Positions 24,722-33,262 of a stretch of 64,000 nt of DNA are shown here, in pieces; position 1 is the stretch's first letter; every line of letters starts with the position of its first letter. Under the pieces are notes generated by a model. That model was given only the letters and a program-made list of their open reading frames with translations, did no database searches and was not told where the DNA came from. This DNA comes from UBA6080 sp964607515. GTDB taxonomy: Bacteria; Fermentibacterota; Fermentibacteria; Fermentibacterales; JCC-6. The translations under genes were made by a program, and so were the position numbers. The stretch spans positions 10,997-74,996 of the forward strand of contig CAZSKU010000011.1 of NCBI GenBank assembly GCA_964607515.1, in the 5' to 3' direction.

Positions 24722-26865
24722 CCGGGGGATTCCGGAAAGCGGTGGTACGGCTGGTTGACTGGGGGGCCTCGATGAAGGCTTCACCGGTACAACTGGGAAG
24801 CCTCTTCGCAGCCACGGTGATCGTGCGCAACCTCCTGGAGGCGGCTTCCCTGGGAATCCTGTTCGAAGCTCCCGCCTTCATCCTCCATTTCCCGGTGGCA
24901 TACCTCTTCCCCATGCTCGGGCTGGTGGCCCTTCTCCACATGTTCAGCGGATATCACCTGGGTAACCTTCTCAGGATAATGATTCTCGCCTGGACCCTTA
25001 CCCTGCTCCCGCCCCTGCTGGACTTCGTCACCGGTGAAACCGGCGACATAGGCTACTTCCCGCTGCACCGGGAGAACGCGGTCTGGTTCCTGAGCAACTT
25101 TTTCAATCCGGCGGCGACCCTTCCGGGCACCACTGCAGGGATCCGGGTGGAAGCCTTTCTGGGGTGCGTTCTGGCGGGAGTCTTCTCCTGGAGCACGGCC
25201 CCGGACAGAAGGCTGCTGAGGGGCGTCGGAACCACCCTGGTATTCATGCCCATGTTCCTCGTGTTCTTCACCTGGCCCCACCTGGTGCAGATTGCGGCGG
25301 AACGCTTCTTTCCTGTCCAGGAGATAGCCCAGAAATTCATCCAGTGGCGGTCGGCCACGGAAATACCCATCCACGGCGCCGCCCACTTCACGATCTTTCT
25401 GGTGGACATGGCCCCGGTCACCCTTCTAGCGGGTTGGATGCTCTCCCGGCTGGCCCCCGCCCAGTGGCGCCTGGTCCGGCGGGAGGCCCCGGGAATCCTG
25501 GCAGGTGCCGCCGCCGCCCTGGCCGGCTCCGTGGCGGCCTTCTCGGGGGTGCCCGAAGGGGGTCTTACCTTCGCCGACGCTGCTGGTATCTCCGGGGCCT
25601 TCCTGGCCTTCCTGTGGGTGATGGTCTCCGGGGCGCTGGAAGGGCCCTTCAAGATCTCCGCCCTGGCGGTTTCACTGCTGGTGGGATGGGCCTGCGGATG
25701 GAACGTCCTGCTGGGCGCCATGCTCACGGCGGCCCTTCTGCACCTTCCCGGCCCCCCTTGGCTTCCCCGTACCCTGGCCTGTCCCGCGGCCGCCCTGGGA
25801 ACCATGTCCTCCGCGGGGCTTCCGGGAATGACCTGGGGACTTGCGGCCCTCCTGGCGGCGGCGGCTCTGACGGGATTCCTTCACCGCAGAAGGTGGGCCT
25901 TCGCGGTTCCGGGCCTGCTCATTCTTCTTCCCGCGGGGCTGGCTCCCCCAGGGTTCCCCGGCGGTGGAAGGCTTCAGGGCTACCAGAGACAGGCCGATAG
26001 CTTCTACCGGAGCGGCATGTCCACCCACGGGCATGCGTCCGCCATGAAAGTCGCAGCACGGGGGGGCGGATTCAGAACCCTGGCGGAGGGCGCGCACCTC
26101 ATCGGTCTACACAGCCGGGCGGAATGGGCCTACGAGGTGGGAACCGCCCTGGGCGACTCTTCGGTGGAGATGCTGAAGGTCGGGGTGAACCTGGCTGCCG
26201 CCCTGGGGGACAGCACGGTACTCTGGAGCCGGGCTCTGAATTACATGAACGTCTCCGGAGAAGAGGGGGCCCAGGCTGCCGAAATACTCCTGAGCTTCGC
26301 CGCCGCCCGGGGAGACACGGCTTTCCTGCGGACGGCCCATGCCGGGGCCGGTCTATCGGACAGGCTGCTGGTGATGTACTCCAGGGCCCACATGGTCCTG
26401 GGCGACACCGCCGGGGCGGTAGCCTACTCCAGGGCCGCCCTGTCATTCCCCTCAGCGGGTCAACCCGCCTGGGAGTACGCACTGGACCTGGCGGGTGTCA
26501 CCGGGGGCGACTACGACTCGCTTTACAACCTGAGCCGCAGATGGTTCGGCTTCTCCACGGGCATCGCCCTGGCCCGGCTGAGAGCCGGGATGGCGGCGGC
26601 AGCCCCGGAGGCCGGCGACCGGGGTATCCTCCACCGGTGCCTGCTCCTGAGCCCTGAGAACACCGAGATCCTGGAAACCGCGGCCCGCTGGCATCTGGCG
26701 GCGAATGAACCGGATTCCGCCATGAACTTCGCCCTGAGGGCCATGGCCTCCCAGACCGTCCCGACCCCCGGATCCTTCTCCCTGGCGATCCGGGCGGCCA
26801 GGGCCGCAGGAAGGGAGGACATAGCCCGATCCTGTATGAGGTACGCCGGGAGCCTCAGCCCTTGA
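24718..26865 (+). CDS. large polytopic membrane protein with C-terminal repeat domain
   Basis: A 715-residue protein with two parts. Residues about 20-415 are strongly hydrophobic with about 10-12 predicted membrane segments, including 'FPVAYLFPMLGLVALLHMFSGYH' (conserved-looking His/Gly) and a central basic loop. Residues about 420-715 are soluble, Ala-rich and helical, spaced like TPR repeats ('AEWAYEVGTALGDSSVEMLKV', 'AVAYSRAALSFPSAGQPAWEYALDLAG'). I do not recognise a named family. It is coupled at both ends (ATGA from the lipoprotein, TTGA into the DUF2723 gene), which suggests a membrane complex, perhaps in surface glycan or protein glycosylation; that is inference. Confidence 0.6.
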   Translation: MTGGFRKAVVRLVDWGASMKASPVQLGSLFAATVIVRNLLEAASLGILFEAPAFILHFPVAYLFPMLGLVALLHMFSGYHLGNLLRIMILAWTLTLLPPLLDFVTGETGDIGYFPLHRENAVWFLSNFFNPAATLPGTTAGIRVEAFLGCVLAGVFSWSTAPDRRLLRGVGTTLVFMPMFLVFFTWPHLVQIAAERFFPVQEIAQKFIQWRSATEIPIHGAAHFTIFLVDMAPVTLLAGWMLSRLAPAQWRLVRREAPGILAGAAAALAGSVAAFSGVPEGGLTFADAAGISGAFLAFLWVMVSGALEGPFKISALAVSLLVGWACGWNVLLGAMLTAALLHLPGPPWLPRTLACPAAALGTMSSAGLPGMTWGLAALLAAAALTGFLHRRRWAFAVPGLLILLPAGLAPPGFPGGGRLQGYQRQADSFYRSGMSTHGHASAMKVAARGGGFRTLAEGAHLIGLHSRAEWAYEVGTALGDSSVEMLKVGVNLAAALGDSTVLWSRALNYMNVSGEEGAQAAEILLSFAAARGDTAFLRTAHAGAGLSDRLLVMYSRAHMVLGDTAGAVAYSRAALSFPSAGQPAWEYALDLAGVTGGDYDSLYNLSRRWFGFSTGIALARLRAGMAAAAPEAGDRGILHRCLLLSPENTEILETAARWHLAANEPDSAMNFALRAMASQTVPTPGSFSLAIRAARAAGREDIARSCMRYAGSLSP

Positions 26866-28337
26866 GCCGCGCGGGGACCCTGCCGCTGTTGCTGGGCGCT
26901 CTGGCTGCGGCCCTGCTGGCGTGGATCGGCGGCCCTCCCTCCTTCGACGCGGTGGACGGCGCCGAATTCGCCCTGGCGGGTCACCGGCTGGAAATTCCAC
27001 ATTCCCCGGGGTATCCTCTGTTCATGATGATCCTCAGGGTCGGTTCCATGGTTCTGGGCCCGCTCTACGGGCATTTAAGGCTGATTACCTGCCTGCTGGC
27101 GGGCGCCTGCTTTCCGGCTGCCTTCCTGGCCCTTTCCAGTCTGGGGGTTTCCAGGCCCGGAGCCTTTGCCGGCGCTGCTGCGCTGTTACTGCTGCCCCCG
27201 GTGATTTCCCATTTGAACGTTCTGGAGGTTCACGGGCTGTCCGTACTGCTGATTCTCCTGGCGGTAGCCGGAAGGAAAGGCAGGGCGGGGCCGTTCCTGG
27301 CATCCATGGCCCTGTTCGGCGGGCATCCCGTGGGCATTCTCATGCTGCCCCTGGCCGCCTCCCGGAGATGGTTCTCCCGATGGGCCGCCCTGGCGGCGCT
27401 GCCGGCATCCCTTCTCCTGTACGTTCCACTCCGGGCCGGAGGCGCCGGGGTGGCCCATTTCACCAGGCCTTCCACGGTTTCCCACGCCTTCGCCTATTTC
27501 ACCATGCATGCCGGCAGGCTTGGGGCTCCATCCACGGATGGGCTCATTGCCGCCGCCGGAGCCCTGGGAACGGTTTGCGGCTCGGCGGTGGCCGTGATGG
27601 CCGCCGCCGGTGGCAGACCGTCCCTCAGGGCGGTTATCTCCTTCGCCGGCGGTATCCTCTTCCTCAGCATCTACCGGGTTCCCGATCCCGAGAGCTTCGC
27701 ATGGCTGGCTCTGCTGCCCCTGGCGTTGCCCGTCTCCGTGGGAGCCCGGCGCCTGATAAGCCTGGGGGGAAACGGAAAGCTGGCCCTGGGATGCTTGCTC
27801 CTGCCCCTGGGTTTCTCCGGGGTTGTCAGGGCGTGGCGGGGAAGCGACGACGCCGCCTGCCGGTACACCCAGGACGTCCTGGCCTCGCTCCCCCCCGGGG
27901 CGATAATCCACACCGAGGGCCACTCGACCTTCTACATCGGGTACATGCTCTTCAACGAGGGTGTTCGCCCGGACCTGATACCCTGCGACCAGAACGGCAA
28001 CTTCTTCTTCCTCTCCCTGCGAAGGCCTCTTCCCGCAAGCCTTGGAGGAAGGCCCGTGTACTCCACCAGAGCCTGGGACGATCCGGCCCTGGTCCTTTCC
28101 GGGCTCCTCTTCGGCCCCCCGGGGGAGGAGCCGGACTGGGGCTCCTACAGTATCTTCAACTGGTCCGGACGGTCTCCCGACGCCATGGCCCACGATCTGG
28201 CGGCGGAAGCGTGGACCCTCCGGATGGTGCAGTCCCGGGGAGATGCCCGAAGGGATGCAATGCAAAGAGCCATGGAACACGCCCGGACGGTACCGGTGAT
28301 CCAGAGGATCGGCCTCCTTTCGGAGCGCCGCCTCTGA
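26862..28337 (+). CDS. DUF2723-type GT-C membrane glycosyltransferase
   Basis: A 491-residue polytopic membrane protein. The N-terminal loop 'DAVDGAEFALAGHRLEIPHSPGYPL' matches the DUF2723 signature (usually DSGEF...GIPHPPGYPL), with Asp and Glu as probable catalytic or metal residues, as in GT-C protein O-mannosyl- and related transferases. About nine to ten membrane segments follow, then a periplasmic C-terminal part (about 330-491, 'SLPPGAIIHTEGHSTFYIGYM'). TTG at 26862 starts inside the preceding stop (TTGA). It probably transfers a lipid-linked sugar to protein or glycan on the periplasmic side. Confidence 0.75.
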   Translation: MSRAGTLPLLLGALAAALLAWIGGPPSFDAVDGAEFALAGHRLEIPHSPGYPLFMMILRVGSMVLGPLYGHLRLITCLLAGACFPAAFLALSSLGVSRPGAFAGAAALLLLPPVISHLNVLEVHGLSVLLILLAVAGRKGRAGPFLASMALFGGHPVGILMLPLAASRRWFSRWAALAALPASLLLYVPLRAGGAGVAHFTRPSTVSHAFAYFTMHAGRLGAPSTDGLIAAAGALGTVCGSAVAVMAAAGGRPSLRAVISFAGGILFLSIYRVPDPESFAWLALLPLALPVSVGARRLISLGGNGKLALGCLLLPLGFSGVVRAWRGSDDAACRYTQDVLASLPPGAIIHTEGHSTFYIGYMLFNEGVRPDLIPCDQNGNFFFLSLRRPLPASLGGRPVYSTRAWDDPALVLSGLLFGPPGEEPDWGSYSIFNWSGRSPDAMAHDLAAEAWTLRMVQSRGDARRDAMQRAMEHARTVPVIQRIGLLSERRL

Positions 28338-28374
28338 TTTTTCCACGGCATTCCCCCGCCCCCGGAACAGACCG

Positions 28375-28380
28375 TATATT
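28375..28380 (+). promoter_or_regulatory. -10-like TATATT before the carboxyltransferase gene
   Basis: TATATT at 28375-28380 lies in the 99-base gap between the DUF2723 gene and the carboxyltransferase gene; no convincing -35 lies 16-18 bases upstream. The same kind of hexamer heads several transcription units here. Confidence 0.3.
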
Positions 28381-28436
28381 CAAACCTCATCGGTTCGAGC
28401 AGGAGGGGGCCTGCGCCCGGTACGAGAAACGGAGAA

Positions 28437-29981
28437 ATGATGTCCATATTCACCGCTATTAACGATTTCCTTGGAAGGGTGGCGAGGCTGGTCAAGGGCG
28501 GGGGGGACGAAGCCCTTGAGAAGCAGAAGAAACAGGGAAAGCTCTCCGCCCGGGAACGGCTGGACGGTATTCTCGACTCCGGAAGTTTCTTCGAGACCGA
28601 CCTTTTCGTGGAGCACTCCGCGACGGATTTCGGAATGGACAGCAAGAAACTGGCGGGCGACGGCGTTGTCACGGGCTTCGGAAAAGTAGACGGCAGACCG
28701 GTCTCCATTTTCGCCCAGGATTTCACCGTCGCCGGAGGCTCCCTGGGCAGAGCCCACGCGGGGAAGATCGTCAAGATAATGGACGCCTCCATGGACAGGC
28801 TGATCCCCCTCATTGGCATCAACGACTCGGGCGGCGCCAGGATCCAGGAGGGCGTGGACTCCCTGTGCGGCTACGGTGACATCTTCTACAGGAACACCCG
28901 ACTGAGCGGAGTGGTTCCCCAGCTTTCCCTCATCCTGGGCCCCTGCGCCGGAGGAGCGGTCTACTCCCCGGCTCTGACGGACTTCGTATTCGTGGTGAAC
29001 AAGGTGTCCAACATGTTCATCACCGGCCCACAGGTGATCAAGGCGGTGCTGGGGGAGGAGATCAGCCAGGAGGAACTCGGCGGCGCCATGACCCAGGCCT
29101 CCATCACCGGTAACGCCCACTTCTACGCCGATTCCGAGTACGAGGCCTTCGGGCAGATCAGGAAGCTGCTCTCCTTCCTGCCCTCCAGCTGCCGCGAACA
29201 GGCTCCTGCCGCGAAGTCCGCGGAACCTTCCCGGCCGCTGAAGGAGGACATCATTCCGGAGGACAGGAGGAAGGCCTTCGACGTTCATGACGTGATAAAG
29301 GGCATCGTGGACGGCTCCGACTTCCTGGAGGTCCAGTCTCACTACGCCGGGAACATTGTGGTGGGGTTCTGCCGGCTGGGCGGAAGAACGGTGGGGGTCA
29401 TAGCCAACCAGCCGCGGATCCTGGCCGGGGTGCTGGACGTGAACGCTTCGGACAAGGCCGCCAGGTTCATCCGTTTCTGCGATTCCTTCGGAATCCCCCT
29501 GCTCACCTTCGTGGACACTCCGGGATACCTTCCGGGAATCGACCAGGAACACTCCGGGGTCATCCGGCACGGGGCCAAGGTTCTCTACGCCTACAGCGAA
29601 GCCAGGGTGCCCAAGATGACCGTGATCATGAGAAAAGCCTACGGCGGCGCTTATATAGCGATGTGCAGCAGGCACCTGGGGGCCGACTTCGTGATAGCAT
29701 GGCCCACCGCGGAGATCGCCGTGATGGGTTCCGAAGGGGCCGCCAATATCATTTTCCGCAAGGAGATCATGGAAAGCCCGAATCCTGAGGCGACGAGGGC
29801 CGAGAAGGTGAAGGAGTACGAGGCCAAGTTCGCCAACCCCTACGTGGCCGCCTCCAGGGGATTCGTGGATGCGATTGCCCGTCCTTCCGACACCAGGAAG
29901 GCTCTCCTGTCAGCCCTGGAGTTCGCCGGAGGCAGCGATCCCGGCAACTCCTTCCGGCGCCACGGCAACATGCCTCTATAA
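28437..29981 (+). CDS. acyl-CoA carboxyltransferase subunit (propionyl/methylmalonyl-CoA type)
   Basis: A 514-residue carboxyltransferase of the PCC-beta / MmdA family. Motifs: N-terminal 'KLSARERLDGILDSGSFFE', 'AQDFTVAGGSLGRAHAGKI', the first oxyanion hole 'NDSGGARIQEGVDSL' with 'GPCAGGAVYSPAL', and the second 'DTPGYLPGIDQEHSGVIRHGAKVLYAY' (described in part) with 'RKAYGGAYIAM'. It moves carboxyl between biotin and an acyl-CoA such as propionyl-CoA. Two ATG codons in a row begin the gene. A biotin carrier gene follows after nine bases; no biotin carboxylase or sodium-pump subunit is in the window, so direction and substrate are open. Confidence 0.88.
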   Translation: MMSIFTAINDFLGRVARLVKGGGDEALEKQKKQGKLSARERLDGILDSGSFFETDLFVEHSATDFGMDSKKLAGDGVVTGFGKVDGRPVSIFAQDFTVAGGSLGRAHAGKIVKIMDASMDRLIPLIGINDSGGARIQEGVDSLCGYGDIFYRNTRLSGVVPQLSLILGPCAGGAVYSPALTDFVFVVNKVSNMFITGPQVIKAVLGEEISQEELGGAMTQASITGNAHFYADSEYEAFGQIRKLLSFLPSSCREQAPAAKSAEPSRPLKEDIIPEDRRKAFDVHDVIKGIVDGSDFLEVQSHYAGNIVVGFCRLGGRTVGVIANQPRILAGVLDVNASDKAARFIRFCDSFGIPLLTFVDTPGYLPGIDQEHSGVIRHGAKVLYAYSEARVPKMTVIMRKAYGGAYIAMCSRHLGADFVIAWPTAEIAVMGSEGAANIIFRKEIMESPNPEATRAEKVKEYEAKFANPYVAASRGFVDAIARPSDTRKALLSALEFAGGSDPGNSFRRHGNMPL

Positions 29982-29990
29982 GGGGGGGGT

Positions 29991-30296
29991 ATGGGGACGA
30001 AGCTCATCATAGACGACACTCATTACGAGACCGAGATACCTGACAAGGCTCTGGGCAGGGGACGCGGACTGCCAGACCCGGAGATGGTCAGGGCTTTCAT
30101 TCCCGGAACCATCGTGGAGGTCATGGCCAGGGCGGGCGCAAGGGTCGGGGAGGGGGACACCCTCCTGCTTCTGGACGCCATGAAGATGCACAACGAGGTG
30201 TGCTCACCGTTCGACGGAACCGTCCGGGACGTACTTGTCTCCCGGGGAGACCGGGTCGAGAAGGGACAACTCCTGGTCAGGCTGATGAAGGGCTGA
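29991..30296 (+). CDS. biotin carboxyl carrier protein
   Basis: A 101-residue single-domain biotinyl carrier. The biotinylation motif is DAMKMHNEV (the Lys between the two Met residues, about residue 64), inside 'FIPGTIVEVMARAGARVGEGDTLLLL'. N-terminal residues 1-30 are a short non-lipoyl lead. A strong AAGGGGGGGG precedes ATG. It pairs with the carboxyltransferase and would carry CO2 on biotin; its partner carboxylase or decarboxylase must be elsewhere. Confidence 0.9.
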   Translation: MGTKLIIDDTHYETEIPDKALGRGRGLPDPEMVRAFIPGTIVEVMARAGARVGEGDTLLLLDAMKMHNEVCSPFDGTVRDVLVSRGDRVEKGQLLVRLMKG

Positions 30297-30316
30297 GCTT
30301 CCTTAACAAAGAGGGC

Positions 30317-30350
30317 GGGGCGGTCCGAAGGACCGCCCCGTTCATCGTCT
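30317..30350. terminator. bidirectional hairpin terminator between convergent genes
   Basis: A ten-base perfect stem (30317-30326 with 30330-30339), three-base loop. On the plus side it is followed by GTTCATCGTCTT, on the minus side by CGCCCTCTTTG. It lies between the ends of the biotin carrier gene and the TPR lipoprotein gene. Confidence 0.75.
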
Positions 30351-30360
30351 TAAGGGCTTG

Positions 30361-31650
30361 CTACTGCTGCCGGGAGCGGAGTTCCTCGGCCTTCTCCATG
30401 GCGTCTATGGCCTGCTGCCTGCGGCCCAGGCGGCTGTAGGTGGAGGCCAGGTATTCATAGTACATGGCGTTCTCGGGGTCGTACTGGATGGCGTTGAGAA
30501 GGGCTTCCAGGGAGGCCTGGTCCCTCTCGAGCCTGCTCTCGTTCACGAACACCATGTAATGAAGGTTGGCCATTTCCCCGGCTTCCAGCCCGGGAAGCGT
30601 CAGGGCCTGACGGAGTGCGTCCAGTGACTGCTCGTAACGCTCCAGAAGAACGTTTGCATGGGCGATGGTGGCCATGACCTTGTAGGTGTCGCCCAACAGA
30701 GCCCGGCTGGCTTCCAGTTGCACAAGGGCTTCTTCGCTGCGCTCCATTTCGAGGAGGGCGAAACCCCTGGTGAGCATCAACTCGCCCCGCATGGCGTCGG
30801 CTTCCTCGGGGGTGAGCCACCCCTCGGACTCGTTCTGGTTGATGGAAGCCTCGGCGTTGTCGAAGACCTCGAGGGCTTCATCGTACTTGCCCTGAATGAG
30901 GTAGATCTCCGCCAAGGTCTCCAGGAGGTCGGGATTCGTGGGGTCAAGAGCGATTCCGGATTCGAGCATGGAGACGGCCCTGGAGGCGTACTCCTGTTTG
31001 AGAGCATCGTCCTCGGTGTGGAGGTAGAGGTTTTCCAGTATTCTGGCGCTGTTGTAGCTGGAGAGTACCGCGCCGGAGAGCACCCGGTAGTACTCGTTCT
31101 CCAGGAACTCCTTCCGGGAGGCGTCGCCCTCGGCGGCCATCTCGGTTTCGATGGAGGAGACCATGGCGGTTCCCAGGTTGAAGGCGTCCTCGAAAAGATC
31201 CAGGGCTTCCGCGGTCTCGCCCTGGTTCAGCAGGATGTCGCCCTTCATCTGGGGAAACTCGGGTCTGTCCGGGGCGATCTCGGCCCCGAGGTCGAGCATC
31301 TCCATGGCGCCGGGGATGTCGCCCCCGGTGAATCTGGAGTTGGCGGTGTTGTAGAAGGCCGTCCAGAAATCGGCTATCTCGGGCTGCCGGGCGGGGTCAA
31401 GCCGGTAGGTCTGGCCGAAGGCGGCGGCCGCATTCTCCCAGTCGTGCTGGAAACTGTGAGCCCTGGCCTTCCAGTACCATATCTCGGCGTTCCCCGCCTC
31501 GGGGCCGGCCAGGACACTGTCCGCCAGAAGAATAGCCCGGGCGTAATCTCCGTTCTGTATGTGCACCTTGATACCGGTGGTGGAAGGGGAGCTGCACCCT
31601 GTGAGCACCAGAACGGCTGCGACGGCTATGGTTATCAGTGCTTTGAACAA
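30361..31650 (-). CDS. TPR-repeat lipoprotein
   Basis: A 429-residue protein with a lipoprotein signal (VLVLTGC, Cys19) and a mature part made of about nine tetratricopeptide-like helical pairs, for example 'GNAEIWYWKARAHSFQHDWENAAAAF' and 'NPDLLETLAEIYLIQGKYDEALEVFDNAE' patterns with the W/LxxG/Y/A..F/A/P spacing. Likely a scaffold at the periplasmic face of a membrane. It starts with ATG after GGAGG and is transcribed alone, divergent from the L,D-transpeptidase. Partner proteins are unknown. Confidence 0.8.
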   Translation of the reverse strand: MFKALITIAVAAVLVLTGCSSPSTTGIKVHIQNGDYARAILLADSVLAGPEAGNAEIWYWKARAHSFQHDWENAAAAFGQTYRLDPARQPEIADFWTAFYNTANSRFTGGDIPGAMEMLDLGAEIAPDRPEFPQMKGDILLNQGETAEALDLFEDAFNLGTAMVSSIETEMAAEGDASRKEFLENEYYRVLSGAVLSSYNSARILENLYLHTEDDALKQEYASRAVSMLESGIALDPTNPDLLETLAEIYLIQGKYDEALEVFDNAEASINQNESEGWLTPEEADAMRGELMLTRGFALLEMERSEEALVQLEASRALLGDTYKVMATIAHANVLLERYEQSLDALRQALTLPGLEAGEMANLHYMVFVNESRLERDQASLEALLNAIQYDPENAMYYEYLASTYSRLGRRQQAIDAMEKAEELRSRQQ

Positions 31651-31729
31651 TTCATTCCTCCATTCGGGAATCGCTTCGGATGCGTTGTGGTAATTCTCGT
31701 TTTCTGAAAAGACAAGGTAATCTCGCCTG

Positions 31730-31763
31730 CCGGGGGCTTCACGTCAACACCGGGGGCTTGACC
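31730..31763 (+). promoter_or_regulatory. direct repeat overlapping a TTGACC -35-like element
   Basis: CCGGGGGCTT occurs twice, at 31730-31739 and 31750-31759, with starts 20 bases apart (two helical turns). The second copy runs into TTGACC (31758-31763); 17 bases on is CAGTAT (31781-31786), a weak -10. This lies ahead of the L,D-transpeptidase gene and may be a regulator-bound promoter. Confidence 0.3.
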
Positions 31764-31808
31764 GGGACCTTCGACTTGTGCAGTATCAAAGCCCTTCGGA
31801 GGTGGATT

Positions 31809-32258
31809 ATGGCCGTTTTTGCCGGCACGGCAGCCTGGATTCTGTCATCTCTGATCTATTCCTCCTGCGGAGCCGGGTTATGCCCGGCGCAGCCCCGGGA
31901 TGCCCAGAGAAGTGCTTCAGTGGATATCGGCGGGCAGTACATCGTATTCATGGAAGGGGATCGTGAGGCCAATCTGGCCCTGGTGTCCACCGGCCGGCCG
32001 GCCGGCTTCGCCACTCCCATCGGAGAGTTCCGGGTGCTCTACCGGTTGAGAAATCCCATGTCCAGCACCTACAACGTGCGGATGCCATACTGGCTCTGTA
32101 TCACTCCGGGAGGGGCCATCGGCCTTCACCAGGCCGGCAGATCGGGGGAGGCCAGGCTCGGGGAGCCCCTATCCCACGGCTGCGTGAGGCTCGGAGAGGT
32201 CACCGCCCGGTGGGCCTACTCCTGGATGCCTACCGGAGCGCCGGTAACCATCCGCTGA
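31809..32258 (+). CDS. L,D-transpeptidase (YkuD family)
   Basis: A 149-residue protein with an N-terminal membrane/signal segment (AGTAAWILSSLIYSSC) and a YkuD domain. The catalytic signature is HQAG... then SHGCVRL with the nucleophilic Cys near residue 127. It would cross-link peptidoglycan 3-3 or attach proteins to it in the periplasm. ATG at 31809 is chosen because GGAGG lies six bases upstream; a longer open frame from 31680 lacks such a site. The domain is short for the family. Its end overlaps the end of the convergent manC-like gene by 43 bases. Confidence 0.8.
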   Translation: MAVFAGTAAWILSSLIYSSCGAGLCPAQPRDAQRSASVDIGGQYIVFMEGDREANLALVSTGRPAGFATPIGEFRVLYRLRNPMSSTYNVRMPYWLCITPGGAIGLHQAGRSGEARLGEPLSHGCVRLGEVTARWAYSWMPTGAPVTIR

Positions 32259-33262
32259 ACCCCCTCGGCCACGTCCCTGAGCTTCTGGGCGCATCCGTCC
32301 GACATTACCAGGGTGGCCTCGCCGGTGCAGACCACCGAGACGTCGGACAATCCCATTACAACCGTAAGCCTTCCCGTGGAATCGTAGACAAGAACGTTCT
32401 CCGAGTCCACCAGTATCCTCTCGCCCCGCTGCACCCCCGCGGTCCTGGCTCCGGGCCAGTCACCGATGTCGCTCCAGCTGAAGTCCGCCGGAACCACCGC
32501 GGCGTTGCGGGCCTTCTCCATGACGCCCACGTCAATGGAAACCGGCGGAAGAGCCTCGAAGAGGGCGGCGTCGGGACTAGTGACCGAATCCAGGGAACCG
32601 AGCGCCCCGTGAAGCCCCGGCAGGTGCTCCCGCAGGGCGGCAAGTATCTCCGATACCCTCCATACGAACATCCCCGAGTTCCACAGGTAGCCCCCGGCGG
32701 CCAGGTACTCCGCAGCGGTGGCCCCGTCGGGCTTCTCCCGGAAGGAGTCCACCCTGAACACCCCTTCGGACAACGCTTCACCGGTCTTGATGTAGCCGTA
32801 GCCCGTTGCCGGGAATACCGGGGGGACTCCCATGGCGACCAGGTAGCCCTTCTCCGCCGCCTCCGCAGCCCTGATGGCGGTCCGCCGGAAGCCCCGGTCG
32901 GGGTGGATGCTGTGGTCGCTGGCCACCACGACCATAACGTCGTCCCGCAGCCCCCGGCGGGCGAGAACCGCCGCGGCCCACCCTATGCAGGGGGCGGTGT
33001 TCCGACCAACCGGCTCCAGCAGAAGGTTGTCGGACGGAAGCCATGGCAGCTGCTTTGCAGCCAGATCTCCGTACTCCCTTCCGGTGACCACCATCACCCG
33101 CTCCCGGCCGCAGACTCCCGCCAGCCGTTCAGCGGTGAGCTGAAGCATGGTGCCGCCGGGCAGCAGTTCCAGGAACTGCTTAGGCATGGAGGCCGTGGAA
33201 AGGGGCCAGAAACGGGTTCCCCTGCCTCCGGCCATGACTACCCCCACCGGACTCCCGCTCAT
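32216..33262 (-). CDS. manC: mannose-1-phosphate guanylyltransferase
   Basis: A 348-residue nucleotidyltransferase making GDP-mannose from mannose 1-phosphate and GTP. Motifs: GGRGTRFWPLS (activator loop), 'PKQFLELLPGGTMLQLTAERL', 'NLLLEPVGRNTAPCIGWAA', and 'YGYIKTGE' with 'FREKPDGATAAEYL'. It lacks the C-terminal isomerase domain of long ManC proteins; a separate isomerase gene lies directly upstream (ATGA junction). Last gene of the 19-gene operon. Confidence 0.88.
   Translation of the reverse strand: MSGSPVGVVMAGGRGTRFWPLSTASMPKQFLELLPGGTMLQLTAERLAGVCGRERVMVVTGREYGDLAAKQLPWLPSDNLLLEPVGRNTAPCIGWAAAVLARRGLRDDVMVVVASDHSIHPDRGFRRTAIRAAEAAEKGYLVAMGVPPVFPATGYGYIKTGEALSEGVFRVDSFREKPDGATAAEYLAAGGYLWNSGMFVWRVSEILAALREHLPGLHGALGSLDSVTSPDAALFEALPPVSIDVGVMEKARNAAVVPADFSWSDIGDWPGARTAGVQRGERILVDSENVLVYDSTGRLTVVMGLSDVSVVCTGEATLVMSDGCAQKLRDVAEGVQRMVTGAPVGIQE

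Noticed and set aside
28391..28400. GGTTCGAGC resembling a tRNA T-loop
   Set aside because: No flanking T-arm stem, acceptor stem or anticodon arm.
30361..31650. Reading the TPR lipoprotein as a PilF/BamD component
   Set aside because: Only generic TPR spacing is visible; no specific motif or neighbouring complex genes.
31680..31808. Upstream start for the L,D-transpeptidase at 31680
   Set aside because: No ribosome-binding site there, and the region carries promoter-like elements; ATG 31809 has GGAGG.
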